The notes under the pieces are model-generated. The model saw only the letters and a list, made by a program, of their open reading frames with translations, searched no databases and was not told the origin of the DNA. The position numbers and the translations under genes were made by a program. 64,000 nt of DNA from Streptomyces tateyamensis (GTDB lineage Bacteria > Actinomycetota > Actinomycetes > Streptomycetales > Streptomycetaceae): positions 1 through 64,000 of the forward strand of contig NZ_PYBW01000025.1 of NCBI RefSeq assembly GCF_003205575.1, read 5' to 3'. Shown in pieces: positions 36,580 to 45,438 of this stretch (within the stretch, counting starts at the first letter, position 1; the number at the start of each line of letters is the position of its first letter).

Positions 36580-37384
36580 CCTGCACCACCACCTTGCGGG
36601 TGGCCAGCCGCAGGCCCACCCGGCCGAGCCCGAACAGGACCAGGGCCCAGCCGAGCTGGAAGCCGAGCTCGCCCAGGACCGCCAGGCCGTGGCGCCGCTC
36701 CAGGAAGACGTCGCAGGGCAGTTGGACGATCGCGGCCCAGGGCAGCGCGCGGGCGACCGCGCCGGCTCCGGCCGGGAACAGGGTCAGCGGCAGCAGCATC
36801 CCGGACAGGAACATCGAGGCGACCCCGGTCAGGGCGCGCAGGCCCTCGGCGTCGTGCAGCCAGAAGCCGCTGAGCGAGACCAGGAAGCGCACCCCGAAGC
36901 TGACCACCACGGCGAGCAGCGCGGAGAGCAGGAACAGCGGCCAGGTCAGCGGCGAGCGCGGCAGCCGGGCGCCGAACCACAGCGCGCCGACGGCCAGCGG
37001 GACGCCGCCGCGCACCAGCAGTTGGAAGCCGGCCCGGCCCAGGTCGGTGGCCAGCCACCAGCCCTGGAAGTCGACCGGGCGGTACAGGTCGACCGCGATG
37101 TCGCCGCTGCGGAACCGGGTCTGCAGCTCGTCCTGGAAGCCGCCGCCCCAGGCCGCGACGGAGACCAGCAGCGCCTGGCTGACCCAGATGTAGGTGACCG
37201 CCGCCCGCGCGTCGTACCCGCCGAGCCCGGGGCGGGCCCGCCACAGCGCGAGGAAGGTGGCGGCGAGGATGACCGCGAAGACGGAGTTGGTGACCGCCCC
37301 GGAGAAGGTGGCCATCCGGTAGGTGGAGTAGCGGCGGAACGCGCCGCGCGCGATGGTCAGGTAGAGCCCGACCGCCTGCCTCAT
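36572..37384 (-). CDS. ABC-2 type permease (DUF990), first subunit
   Basis: 270 aa from the ATG at 37384 with AAGGAGA upstream; a longer frame to 37435 was rejected. Six helices, with RRYSTYRMATFSGAVTNSVF at the N-terminus and the loop RFRSGDIAVDLYRPVDFQGWW, both typical of DUF990 permeases. It is the first gene of the operon that continues with the second permease and ATPase. A large hairpin lies 60 bp upstream of the start. Confidence 0.9.
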   Translation of the reverse strand: MRQAVGLYLTIARGAFRRYSTYRMATFSGAVTNSVFAVILAATFLALWRARPGLGGYDARAAVTYIWVSQALLVSVAAWGGGFQDELQTRFRSGDIAVDLYRPVDFQGWWLATDLGRAGFQLLVRGGVPLAVGALWFGARLPRSPLTWPLFLLSALLAVVVSFGVRFLVSLSGFWLHDAEGLRALTGVASMFLSGMLLPLTLFPAGAGAVARALPWAAIVQLPCDVFLERRHGLAVLGELGFQLGWALVLFGLGRVGLRLATRKVVVQGG

Positions 37385-37444
37385 GGAATGTCTCCTTGTC
37401 GACATTTCACAGGAGCGACCACCGCCCCTGCGCACGCGCCCGCG

Positions 37445-37504
37445 CGCCGACGAGCCCCGATCTGCGGGACCTGGGGGGTCCTCGTCGATCGGGGCTGGTC
37501 GGCG
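37445..37504 (-). terminator. Extended hairpin between the secreted-protein gene and the ABC operon
   Basis: CGCCGAC-g-AGCCCCGATC pairs with GATCGGGGCT-g-GTCGGCG (17 bp with one G/G mismatch), with a smaller GGACC/GGTCC hairpin inside the loop. It follows the stop at 37568 by 63 bp and precedes the permease start, so it is a terminator, or an attenuator if the genes are co-transcribed. Confidence 0.65.
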
Positions 37505-37567
37505 GTCTATGAGCTTGTGTCAGTCCACGGTAGCGGGGCGGGGCCCGGCGCCGCAGCCGAATACCCG

Positions 37568-38011
37568 TCAGCCGGCGGGCGTGCTCGGCAACGCGGGCGT
37601 GCTCGGCAGTGCGGGCGTGCTCGGCAGCGACGGGGTGGCGGGCAGCGAGGGCAGGCTGGGCAGCGTCACCGGCAGGCCGAGGCTGGAGAGCAGGTTGGTG
37701 ATGGTCGACAGCAGGTCGCTCAGCAGCTTGAGCAGCGACCCGGTGTCCGGAGCGGCCCCGGTGGGCAGCGCGGGCACGGTCGGCGGGGTGACCGCCGGTC
37801 CGCCCTTCGCCGCACCGGCCAGGCCGGCCAGGCCCGCCAGGCCCGAGACCCCGGGCAGGCCGCCCAGGTCCGGCGCCGGCGGCACCGCGGGCACCACCTG
37901 GGCCACCCGGGGCCCGTCGAGTTCACGAAGCGGGACGGCGGCGGTCGCGGTGGCGACCGACGTGAGGCTCAGAGCCGCGCCGAGCGCGACAGCCGTCCAG
38001 AGGGCACGCAT
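37568..38011 (-). CDS. Small secreted Pro/Leu/Ala-rich protein with C-terminal PSTPAL repeats
   Basis: 147 aa from the ATG at 38011, with CAGGAGA upstream. Residues 1-25 are a signal peptide (MRALWTAVALGAALSLTSVATATA) with a likely cleavage after ATA. The mature protein is low in charge, with a central amphipathic helix LLKLLSDLLSTITNLLSSLG and a C-terminal PSLPATPSLPSTPAL repeat encoded by near-identical DNA copies. It has no membrane anchor or sortase motif. I do not recognise the family; a cell-wall or hyphal-surface protein is possible. A possible relation to Leu-rich exported spore-surface proteins is only impressionistic. Confidence 0.75.
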   Translation of the reverse strand: MRALWTAVALGAALSLTSVATATAAVPLRELDGPRVAQVVPAVPPAPDLGGLPGVSGLAGLAGLAGAAKGGPAVTPPTVPALPTGAAPDTGSLLKLLSDLLSTITNLLSSLGLPVTLPSLPSLPATPSLPSTPALPSTPALPSTPAG

Positions 38012-38153
38012 GAGGGTACTTCTCCTGTTCAGGGCTTGACTGTTGGGACACTGACGAAGACTCACGGAGTGAATCCGTCCCGCTCCTCACAGTGAGCCGA
38101 ACAGCCCAGCCGGGCCACCGCGACTGCGCCGAACGCGTGAGCCCGTGACGGCC

Positions 38154-39395
<1,242 letters not shown>

Positions 39396-39405
39396 GGAGT
39401 CCGCG

Positions 39406-39807
39406 TCACAGCTCGCTCGGCGGCGCCGCCATCACCTGCCGCACCTCGATCGGCATGTTCAGCGGGCGCCCGCCCGGGCCGGGGGCCGCGGACACGGCGG
39501 CCGCGATCTCGATCGCCCGCTGCTCCGTCTCGCAGTCCACGATCCACCAGCCGGCCACCCACTCCTTGCTCTCCGGGAACGGGCCCTCGGTCACCACCGG
39601 CGCACCCCCGCTGTGCGAGCGCACGATCCGCGCCTGCTCCGGCATCGCCAGCCCCTGCGCGTCCACCAGCTCGCCGGCCGCCGCCAACTCGGCGTTGGTC
39701 TCCTTCATGAACCGGATGTGCGCCTGGATCTCCTGCGGCTGCCACTCGTCCAGCTTCGGGAAGTCCACGTTCTGGGCACTGAACTGCATCAGCAGCATGT
39801 ACTTCAT
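39406..39807 (-). CDS. DGPF/YCII-domain protein, ECF42 partner
   Basis: 133 aa from the ATG at 39807; a longer frame was rejected. The single YCII-type ferredoxin-like domain begins MKYMLLMQ and carries VTEGPFPESKEWVAGWWIVDC (the DGPF motif read here as EGPF). It is the first gene of a pair with the ECF42 sigma factor, 10 bp apart. In this group DGPF proteins are the typical target and neighbour of the sigma factor, linked to stress or antibiotic responses. Confidence 0.92.
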   Translation of the reverse strand: MKYMLLMQFSAQNVDFPKLDEWQPQEIQAHIRFMKETNAELAAAGELVDAQGLAMPEQARIVRSHSGGAPVVTEGPFPESKEWVAGWWIVDCETEQRAIEIAAAVSAAPGPGGRPLNMPIEVRQVMAAPPSEL

Positions 39808-39991
39808 GGTCCTGCTCCTCGGTCCCTGGGCACCCCGCCGCGGGGCGCTCTCACGGGTAGGTCGAAGCCGGCCGCCCGCCTTCGACATCCTCGACGAGAT
39901 TTCCCGGAAAAACCTCGCGCCACCCCCGGCACCACGCGAGCGGGGCCCCACCGGGGTCCCCGCTCGCCGACAGCTGCGCGCCCACCGGCGC

Positions 39992-40381
39992 CTACAGGTA
40001 CAGCCCGGTCGACCCGTCCGCGTCCTTCAGCCGTTCGGCCGCCACCGCATGGAGGTCCCGCTCGCGCAGCAGCACGTAGGTCGCGCCGCGCACCTCGACC
40101 TCCAGCTTGTCCTCGGGGTCGTACAGCACCCGGTCACCGGGCTCCACCGACCGCACGCTCTGGCCGACCGCGACCGCCTCGGCCCAGGTGCACCTCTTGG
40201 AGATCTCCGCGGTGGCCGGGATCAGGATTCCGCCGGTGGAGCGGCGCTCGCCCTCGCCCCCTTCGAGGCGGACCAGGACGCGGTCGTGCAGCATCCGGAT
40301 GGGCAGCTTCTCGCCCAGGCGGTCGTGCCGGCCGTGCTCCGGCTGCTGCTGGCTCAACTTCTCGTCGTCGTTCACGCTCAC
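39992..40381 (-). CDS. GroES-like (chaperonin-10 fold) protein
   Basis: 129 aa from a GTG at 40381; a second in-frame GTG lies two codons on. After a 27-residue charged tail the Cpn10 fold starts IRMLHDRVLVRLE, with a short mobile loop region ERRSTGGILIP and the later GDRVLYDPEDKLEVEVRGATYVLLRERDLHAV. A 15-residue C-terminal tail follows. It is longer and more divergent than a housekeeping GroES, which normally sits beside groEL, and no chaperonin-60 gene is near. TACGGT 6 nt before the GTG suggests a leaderless transcript. Confidence 0.85.
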   Translation of the reverse strand: MSVNDDEKLSQQQPEHGRHDRLGEKLPIRMLHDRVLVRLEGGEGERRSTGGILIPATAEISKRCTWAEAVAVGQSVRSVEPGDRVLYDPEDKLEVEVRGATYVLLRERDLHAVAAERLKDADGSTGLYL

Positions 40382-40442
40382 GTCCAGACCGTACCTGGCG
40401 CCGCCCGCCACCGTGCCGCGGGCCCGCCCCGGCCGACCGGGC

Positions 40443-40814
40443 TCAGCCGCGCCGCCGCTTGCGGGCCGAGGCGAGCAGCAGCAGCACGCCGCCGCCGACC
40501 AGCACCGCCGGCACGATCCGCTCCGGACGGGGCTTGCCCTCGTCGTCCACGAACTGCGCCTTGACCTGCTCGACCCCGCGGCTCGCACCCACGTACAGCC
40601 GGCCGAGCTTCTCCTCCACCGCCCCGACCACCTTGGCCTTGGTCTGCGCGGCCACCGTGCTCGGGTGCACCCGCATCGCCAGCTCGTCCAGGGTGTCGGC
40701 CAGCTGCGACCGGGTCCGCTCGATGTTCGCCTCGATCTCGGCGGTGGTGCGTCCCGCGTCGTCCCGCGGGCTGTCGTTGGTCTTCCCCTTGCCCACCCGG
40801 GCCACCTCACTCAA
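40443..40814 (-). CDS. DUF3618 membrane protein
   Basis: 123 aa. The family motif TTAEIEANIERTRSQLADTLDELAMRVHP spans residues 23-51; a C-terminal helix (PAVLVGGGVLLLLASA) followed by KRRRG anchors it in the membrane with a basic tail. DUF3618 proteins are common in actinobacteria and often lie in phage-shock-like or cell-envelope gene groups; function unknown. The listed start is a TTG without a clear ribosome-binding site, so a GTG a few codons downstream is an alternative. Confidence 0.85.
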   Translation of the reverse strand: MSEVARVGKGKTNDSPRDDAGRTTAEIEANIERTRSQLADTLDELAMRVHPSTVAAQTKAKVVGAVEEKLGRLYVGASRGVEQVKAQFVDDEGKPRPERIVPAVLVGGGVLLLLASARKRRRG

Positions 40815-40958
40815 CTGACGTCACGGTCTGCTGACGCCCAGTCTGTCAGCTCCCCCGCCGGCGCGCGCAGTCCCACCCACCAACAGGGGTAGGTTTGATT
40901 CCGGGCACGACCAGCTGTCAGGCACGACCAGCAGTCCCGTACGAGGAGAGAACCGAAC

Positions 40959-41432
40959 GTGAGTGAGCGCCTCCAGGCGGGGGACACCGCCCCCGCCTTC
41001 TCGCTGTCCGACGCCGACGGGAAGCAGGTCTCGCTGGCCGAGCACCTGGGCCGCAAGGTGATCGTGTACTTCTACCCGTCCGCCCTGACGCCGGGCTGCA
41101 CCAAGCAGGCCTGCGACTTCACCGACAACCTGGCGGTGCTGGCCGGCGCCGGGTACGACGTGATCGGCATCTCGCCGGACAAGCCGGAGAAGCTCGGCAA
41201 GTTCCGCGAGGCCGAGCACCTCGAGGTCACCCTGCTCTCCGACCCCGAGCGCGAGGTGCTGACCGCCTACGGCGCCTTCGGCGAGAAGACCATGTACGGC
41301 AAGACGGTGACCGGCGTGATCCGCTCCACCGTGATCGTGGACGAGCAGGGCAAGGTCGAGCGCGCGCTGTACAACGTCAAGGCCACCGGGCACGTCGCCA
41401 AGCTGCTGCGGGACCTCAAGATCGAGGCCTGA
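40959..41432 (+). CDS. bcp: Thioredoxin-dependent thiol peroxidase (bacterioferritin comigratory protein)
   Basis: 157 aa, GTG start behind GAGGAGAG. A thioredoxin-fold peroxiredoxin with YFYPSALTPGCTKQACDF: peroxidatic Cys47 and resolving Cys52 five residues apart, as in atypical two-Cys Bcp enzymes. The Thr two residues before and the later catalytic Arg (GVIRSTVIVD) are present. It reduces hydrogen peroxide and lipid hydroperoxides with electrons from thioredoxin. A strong terminator follows the stop. Confidence 0.95.
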   Translation: MSERLQAGDTAPAFSLSDADGKQVSLAEHLGRKVIVYFYPSALTPGCTKQACDFTDNLAVLAGAGYDVIGISPDKPEKLGKFREAEHLEVTLLSDPEREVLTAYGAFGEKTMYGKTVTGVIRSTVIVDEQGKVERALYNVKATGHVAKLLRDLKIEA

Positions 41433-41443
41433 GCACGCACGGT

Positions 41444-41485
41444 GCGGCGGCCACAGCTCCCCCACACAGGAGCTGCGGCCGCCGC
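41444..41485. terminator. Bidirectional terminator between bcp and the sugar permease gene
   Basis: 17-position stem with a single A/C mismatch (GCGGCGGCC-a-CAGCTCC and complement) around an 8-nt loop, 12 bp after the bcp stop and 30 bp before the convergent permease stop. Confidence 0.8.
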
Positions 41486-41514
41486 GTTCGTGGCCCGTGC
41501 CGACGGACGGGCCG

Positions 41515-42546
41515 TCAGCCGGGCAACCCCACTGCCCGCTCACCGCTGCGCCGCTGCTGGATCACCACAGCGACGACCAGCAGCGAACCCTGGGCCACGT
41601 TCTGCCAGAACGAGTTGATGCCCTGCACGGTCAACCCGTTCTCCAGCGCACCGAGCAGCGCGACGGCCAGCAGGGTGCCGCCGATGCCGCCCTTGCCGCC
41701 CTTGAGCGCGCAGCCGCCGAGCGCGGCCGCGGTGATCGCCTTGAGCTCCAGGCCCTCACTGCCGGAGACCGGCTGGCCCGAACCGGTACGGGCGGTCAGC
41801 AGGATGCCGGCCACCGCCGCCACCACGCCGATCAGGCCGTAGACCGAGATCAGGTACTTGTTGATGCTGATGCCGGCCAGGCGGGCGGCGGTGTCGTTGC
41901 CGCCGATCGCGTAGATGTTGCGGCCGATGTCGGTGTACTTGAGCATCACGTGCACCGCCAGCGCCACCGCGATCAGGATCCACACCATCACCGGCAGGCC
42001 CGCGATCTTGCCGCGGCTGAGGAAGATGAAGATGCTGTCGTTGAGCACGTAGCCCTGGGCCGCACCGTTGGAGATCAGCTGGGCCACACCCTTGTAGGCG
42101 GCGAGGCCGGCCAGGGTGGCGATGGTGGCGTTGACCCGCCCGTAGACGATGATCACGCCGTTCAGGACACCGACCACCACCCCGACGCCGATCGCCGCGG
42201 CCATGCCCACCAGCGGGTTCTTGCCCGCCGAGGTGAAGGCCATCGCGCTGACCACCGAGGCCAGGCCCGCCTGCGAGCCGACCGAGATGTCCAGCCCGCC
42301 GCAGATGATCACCACGGTCTGGACCACGGCCAGCAGGCCGGTGATGGTCACCGCCTCGGCGATCACCTGGACGTTGTTCCAGCTCAGGTAGTTGTCGTTG
42401 AGCGAGCCGAACAGGACCAGCACGACCACCAAGGCGGCGATCAGGCTGATGTTCTGCCCGCCGACCTGGGCCAGCAGGCTGCGGCCGTTCTTGGCGGCGG
42501 CCACGGGGGCGCTCTTGGTCTCGGGAACCTGCGTGTCCGCGGTCAT
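41515..42546 (-). CDS. Sugar ABC transporter permease (AraH/RbsC type)
   Basis: 343 aa, about ten membrane helices, starting with a hydrophilic tail of 28 residues. The conserved ICGGLDISVGSQAGLASVV (substrate-path motif of the RbsC family) and the NGLIIVYGRVNATIATLAG-type segment are present, as well as GGTLLAVALLGALENGL near the end. It is the third gene of the importer; its start overlaps the ATPase stop by 4 bp. A hexose or pentose is the likely substrate. Confidence 0.92.
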   Translation of the reverse strand: MTADTQVPETKSAPVAAAKNGRSLLAQVGGQNISLIAALVVVLVLFGSLNDNYLSWNNVQVIAEAVTITGLLAVVQTVVIICGGLDISVGSQAGLASVVSAMAFTSAGKNPLVGMAAAIGVGVVVGVLNGVIIVYGRVNATIATLAGLAAYKGVAQLISNGAAQGYVLNDSIFIFLSRGKIAGLPVMVWILIAVALAVHVMLKYTDIGRNIYAIGGNDTAARLAGISINKYLISVYGLIGVVAAVAGILLTARTGSGQPVSGSEGLELKAITAAALGGCALKGGKGGIGGTLLAVALLGALENGLTVQGINSFWQNVAQGSLLVVAVVIQQRRSGERAVGLPG

Positions 42547-44087
42547 GCCGCACTCCTATTTTCCTCGCTGAGGTCGTCGGCCATCGCGAGCGAAAGGATC
42601 CGCTCCTCGGTCGCCTCGGACCGGTCCAACTCCCCGGTGATCCGGCCGTTCTGCATCACCACGACCCGGTCGGCCAGACCGAGCACCTCGGGCAGCTCGG
42701 AGGAGATCACCAGCAGGGCCACGCCCTCCTTCGCCAGGTCGGCGATGATCTGGTAGATCTCCGCCTTGGCACCCACGTCGATACCGCGGGTCGGCTCGTC
42801 CAGGATCAGCACCTTGGGCCTGCGGGCCAGCCAGCGGGCCAGCACCACCTTCTGCTGGTTGCCACCGGACAGCTTGCGCACCTCGTGCTCGATCGAGGGG
42901 GTGCGCACCCGCAGCCGCCGCACGTACTCCTGTGCCAGTTCCTTCTCCGCGGCCCGCTTGACGAACCGGGAGCGGCGCAGCCGCTCCAGCACCACCAGAG
43001 CGATGTTGTCCCGGATCGAGCGCTGCAGGAACAGCGCCTGCGCCTTGCGCTCCTCCGGAGCCAGGCCCAGGCCCGCCCGGATCACCTCGCCCGGCCGGCC
43101 CGACCGCAGCTTCTTGCCGTCCAGGGTCACCGTGCCGCTGTGCACCGGCAGGTCGCCGGCCAGCGCCAGCGCCAACTCGGAGCGCCCGGCCCCGATCAGC
43201 CCGGCCAGGCCGACCACCTCGCCGGCCCGCACCTGCAGCGTGATGTCACTGACCTTGTCGGTGGTCAGCTCCCGGACATCCAGCACCACCCGGTCGGTCG
43301 ACACGTTCTGCCGGACGAACATGTCCGACAGGTCGCGCCCGACCATCAGCCGCACCAGGTCGCCCTCACTGGCCTGGGCCGCGTCCAGCACCCCCGCCAG
43401 GGCTCCGTCGCGCAGCACCGCGATCCGGTCCGCGAGCTGGAAGATCTCCTTCATCCGGTGCGAGACGTAGATGACCGCCACGCCCTGCTCGCGCAGCCGG
43501 CGGATGAGTGCGAACAGCGCGTCCACCTCGTGCTCGGACAGCGAACTGGTCGGCTCGTCGAAGGCGATCACCTTCGCCTCACCCGTCAGCGCCCGCAGGA
43601 TCTCCACCAACTGGCGCTGGGCCGGGGTCAGCTCGGAACCCAGCAGGTCCGGATCCAGCACCCGGGAGAAGCCGAGCCGCTCCAGGTCCGCCTGGATCCG
43701 GCGGCGCAGCTCGGCCCGGTCCAGCCGGCGCCCCGCCTTGCGGGGCAGGGCGCCGGCGTACACGTTCTCGGCGACCGAGACGTGCGGGATGATCTCCGGC
43801 TCCTGCGGAATGATCCGGATGCCGGCCGCCCGGGCCCGGGCCGGCGACTGCAGCGCCAGCTCGGACCCGTCCAGCAGCACGGTTCCCTCGGTGGGCTGGT
43901 GATCGCCCGTGAGGATCTTCAGCAGGGTGGACTTGCCGGCGCCGTTCTCACCCATCAGGGCGGTCACCTGGCCGGCCGGGAAGTCCAGGGTGACGTCGCT
44001 GAGCGCCCGGACCTCGCCGAACCGCTTGCCGACCCCGCGGACTCCCGCCCCGCTGCTGCTCGTCATGTCTGCCTTACCCGACGTCAT
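42543..44087 (-). CDS. Sugar ABC transporter double ATPase (AraG/RbsA type)
   Basis: 514 aa with two ATPase modules. The first has Walker A GENGAGKST (about 46-54), signature LTPAQRQLVEI and Walker B VIAFDEPTSSLSEHEV. The second has the degenerate Walker A LIGAGRSELAL usual for this class, signature LSGGNQQKVVLARWL and LILDEPTRGIDVGAK. Together with the permease and binding protein it forms a CUT2-type importer. The start could be the ATG at 44066, which has AAGG upstream, rather than 44087, which lacks a clear ribosome-binding site but adjoins the upstream stop. Confidence 0.92.
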   Translation of the reverse strand: MTSGKADMTSSSGAGVRGVGKRFGEVRALSDVTLDFPAGQVTALMGENGAGKSTLLKILTGDHQPTEGTVLLDGSELALQSPARARAAGIRIIPQEPEIIPHVSVAENVYAGALPRKAGRRLDRAELRRRIQADLERLGFSRVLDPDLLGSELTPAQRQLVEILRALTGEAKVIAFDEPTSSLSEHEVDALFALIRRLREQGVAVIYVSHRMKEIFQLADRIAVLRDGALAGVLDAAQASEGDLVRLMVGRDLSDMFVRQNVSTDRVVLDVRELTTDKVSDITLQVRAGEVVGLAGLIGAGRSELALALAGDLPVHSGTVTLDGKKLRSGRPGEVIRAGLGLAPEERKAQALFLQRSIRDNIALVVLERLRRSRFVKRAAEKELAQEYVRRLRVRTPSIEHEVRKLSGGNQQKVVLARWLARRPKVLILDEPTRGIDVGAKAEIYQIIADLAKEGVALLVISSELPEVLGLADRVVVMQNGRITGELDRSEATEERILSLAMADDLSEENRSAA

Positions 44088-44088
44088 G

Positions 44089-45135
44089 TCAGCTGCACTT
44101 GACGCCGGCGGACTGCCAGGAGGTCGGGTCCACCATCGTGGTGGGGGCGAACGCCTCCTGCGGGAAAGCCTTGCTGTTCTTCAGCTTGTCGTACATCGTC
44201 TGCACGGCCAGCGCGCCCACGTCACTGCCGTTGATGAACAGCGCCGCCTTCATCCCCGACGGCTTGCCGCTGCCCCAGTCCTTGCACGCCAGGTACGCAC
44301 CCAGGCCGACACCGATCACGTTGTCGGCACTGATGCCCGCGTTCTCGGTCGCCGTGATGCCGCCCTGCACGTTCTCGTCGTTGCAGCCCCAGATCACCCA
44401 GTGCTTCACACCCGGGTTCGCGGTCAGCGTCGCCGCGATCTTGTCCTGCGCACCGGTCGGCGTGTTGTCCGTCGCCACGTCGATGTTCTGCACCTGCGCG
44501 CCCGAGGCCGTGCCGAACGCGTCCTTGGCGGCCTTCACCCGGTCACCGCAGACCGTCACGTCCTGCTTCCAGGCGGAGATCGTACGGGTGTCGGCCGCAC
44601 TCCAGCCGGCCTTCTTGAACTCCTCGCCCGCCCGCTGACCGACCTGCTGGCCCATCTGCTGCCCCGAGAAGCCGATCCGCGGCACCAGCGCACTCTTGTC
44701 GCACGAAGCCGGCGCCGGGCCGGTGGTGCAGATCTGGTCGTCCGAGGTCAGCAGCGGCACACCCGCGTCCTTCGCCGTCTGCACCACCTGCGGACCCACC
44801 GCCGGATCCGGCACCACGATGATCAGACCGTTCGACTTCTGCGCGATCGCCGACTGCACGTCACTGATCGTCTGGTTCGCGTCGTTGCCCAGGTTGACCA
44901 CCTTCAGGTCCACACCCAGCTGCGCGGCCTTCGCCTTCGCACCGGCGGCCTCGCCGATGAAGTACTCCTGGTCACCCTGCTTCTGCAGGTACGTGATGGA
45001 GACCTTGCCGCTCACCGGCGCGGCACTGGTGCCGGAGTTCGACGACTCCTGGCCGGTGGAACAGGCCGTCAGGCCGAGGGCGACGAGCAGCCCGAGGGCC
45101 GCAGCAGTGCGGCGACGATTGCGCACAGTGGTCAT
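44089..45135 (-). CDS. Sugar-binding lipoprotein (AraF-like, CUT2 family)
   Basis: 348 aa from the ATG at 45135 with GGAG upstream. Lipobox GLTACS (Cys about residue 25). The periplasmic-binding-protein type I fold shows GLIIVVPDPAVGPQVVQTAKDAGVPLLTSDDQ and HWVIWGCNDENVQGG, which line up with arabinose-binding AraF of E. coli (TPDPKLGS..., KHWLIVGMNDSTVLGG). I therefore favour L-arabinose or a similar sugar, moderately confident. It is the first gene of the importer operon. An imperfect LacI-type palindrome lies upstream. Confidence 0.87.
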   Translation of the reverse strand: MTTVRNRRRTAAALGLLVALGLTACSTGQESSNSGTSAAPVSGKVSITYLQKQGDQEYFIGEAAGAKAKAAQLGVDLKVVNLGNDANQTISDVQSAIAQKSNGLIIVVPDPAVGPQVVQTAKDAGVPLLTSDDQICTTGPAPASCDKSALVPRIGFSGQQMGQQVGQRAGEEFKKAGWSAADTRTISAWKQDVTVCGDRVKAAKDAFGTASGAQVQNIDVATDNTPTGAQDKIAATLTANPGVKHWVIWGCNDENVQGGITATENAGISADNVIGVGLGAYLACKDWGSGKPSGMKAALFINGSDVGALAVQTMYDKLKNSKAFPQEAFAPTTMVDPTSWQSAGVKCS

Positions 45136-45270
45136 GGGTGGGGCTCCTAGCGCGGTGGGTGGACCACAATTCATCAGAACCGAACAGGTTCCAACGTGAT
45201 GTCCCATATGACACCCCTGTGGTCCCGGGAGCGTCAAGAGGTTTCGCACACATCCGCACAGGTCGCAACG

Positions 45271-45279
45271 CAACCGTTG
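45271..45279. promoter_or_regulatory. LacI-type operator-like palindrome upstream of the sugar importer
   Basis: CAAC-C-GTTG with flanking GCAACG repeats; LacI-family repressors of actinobacterial sugar transporters often bind CG-centred CAAC/GTTG palindromes. Location fits repression of the importer operon. The regulator is not encoded next to it. Confidence 0.35.
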
Positions 45280-45358
45280 TCTGATCGTGTACTCGTGCGG
45301 GCGACTGTCACTTTATGTACCGGTGTACGAGCAGTGTGACATGTCAAGCATGGGCAAA

Positions 45359-45399
45359 GCGGTGGCGGTGCACCCCCCGACCGGGTGCACCGCCACCGC
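45359..45399 (-). terminator. Strong terminator of the chitinase gene
   Basis: Perfect 17-bp stem (GCGGTGGCGGTGCACCC and complement) with a 7-nt loop, followed on the minus strand by TTT. It starts 40 bp after the chitinase stop. Confidence 0.88.
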
Positions 45400-45438
45400 C
45401 GTGCGCTACCTCAGCGTGCCGTCGACCGCGTCAGCGGC

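Larger units (their letters stand above)
45136..45438. other. Promoter of the sugar importer and terminator of the chitinase gene
   Basis: 303 bp spacer. It contains the palindrome CAACCGTTG (45271-45279), resembling half of a LacI/GalR-family operator, 136 bp upstream of the binding-protein start, and, on the other side, the chitinase terminator at 45359-45399. Confidence 0.6.

Noticed and set aside
30210..37384. Antibiotic-type deoxysugar gene cluster
   Set aside because: No dehydratase, epimerase, polyketide synthase or peptide synthetase gene is present; the enzyme set fits surface glycan precursors better.
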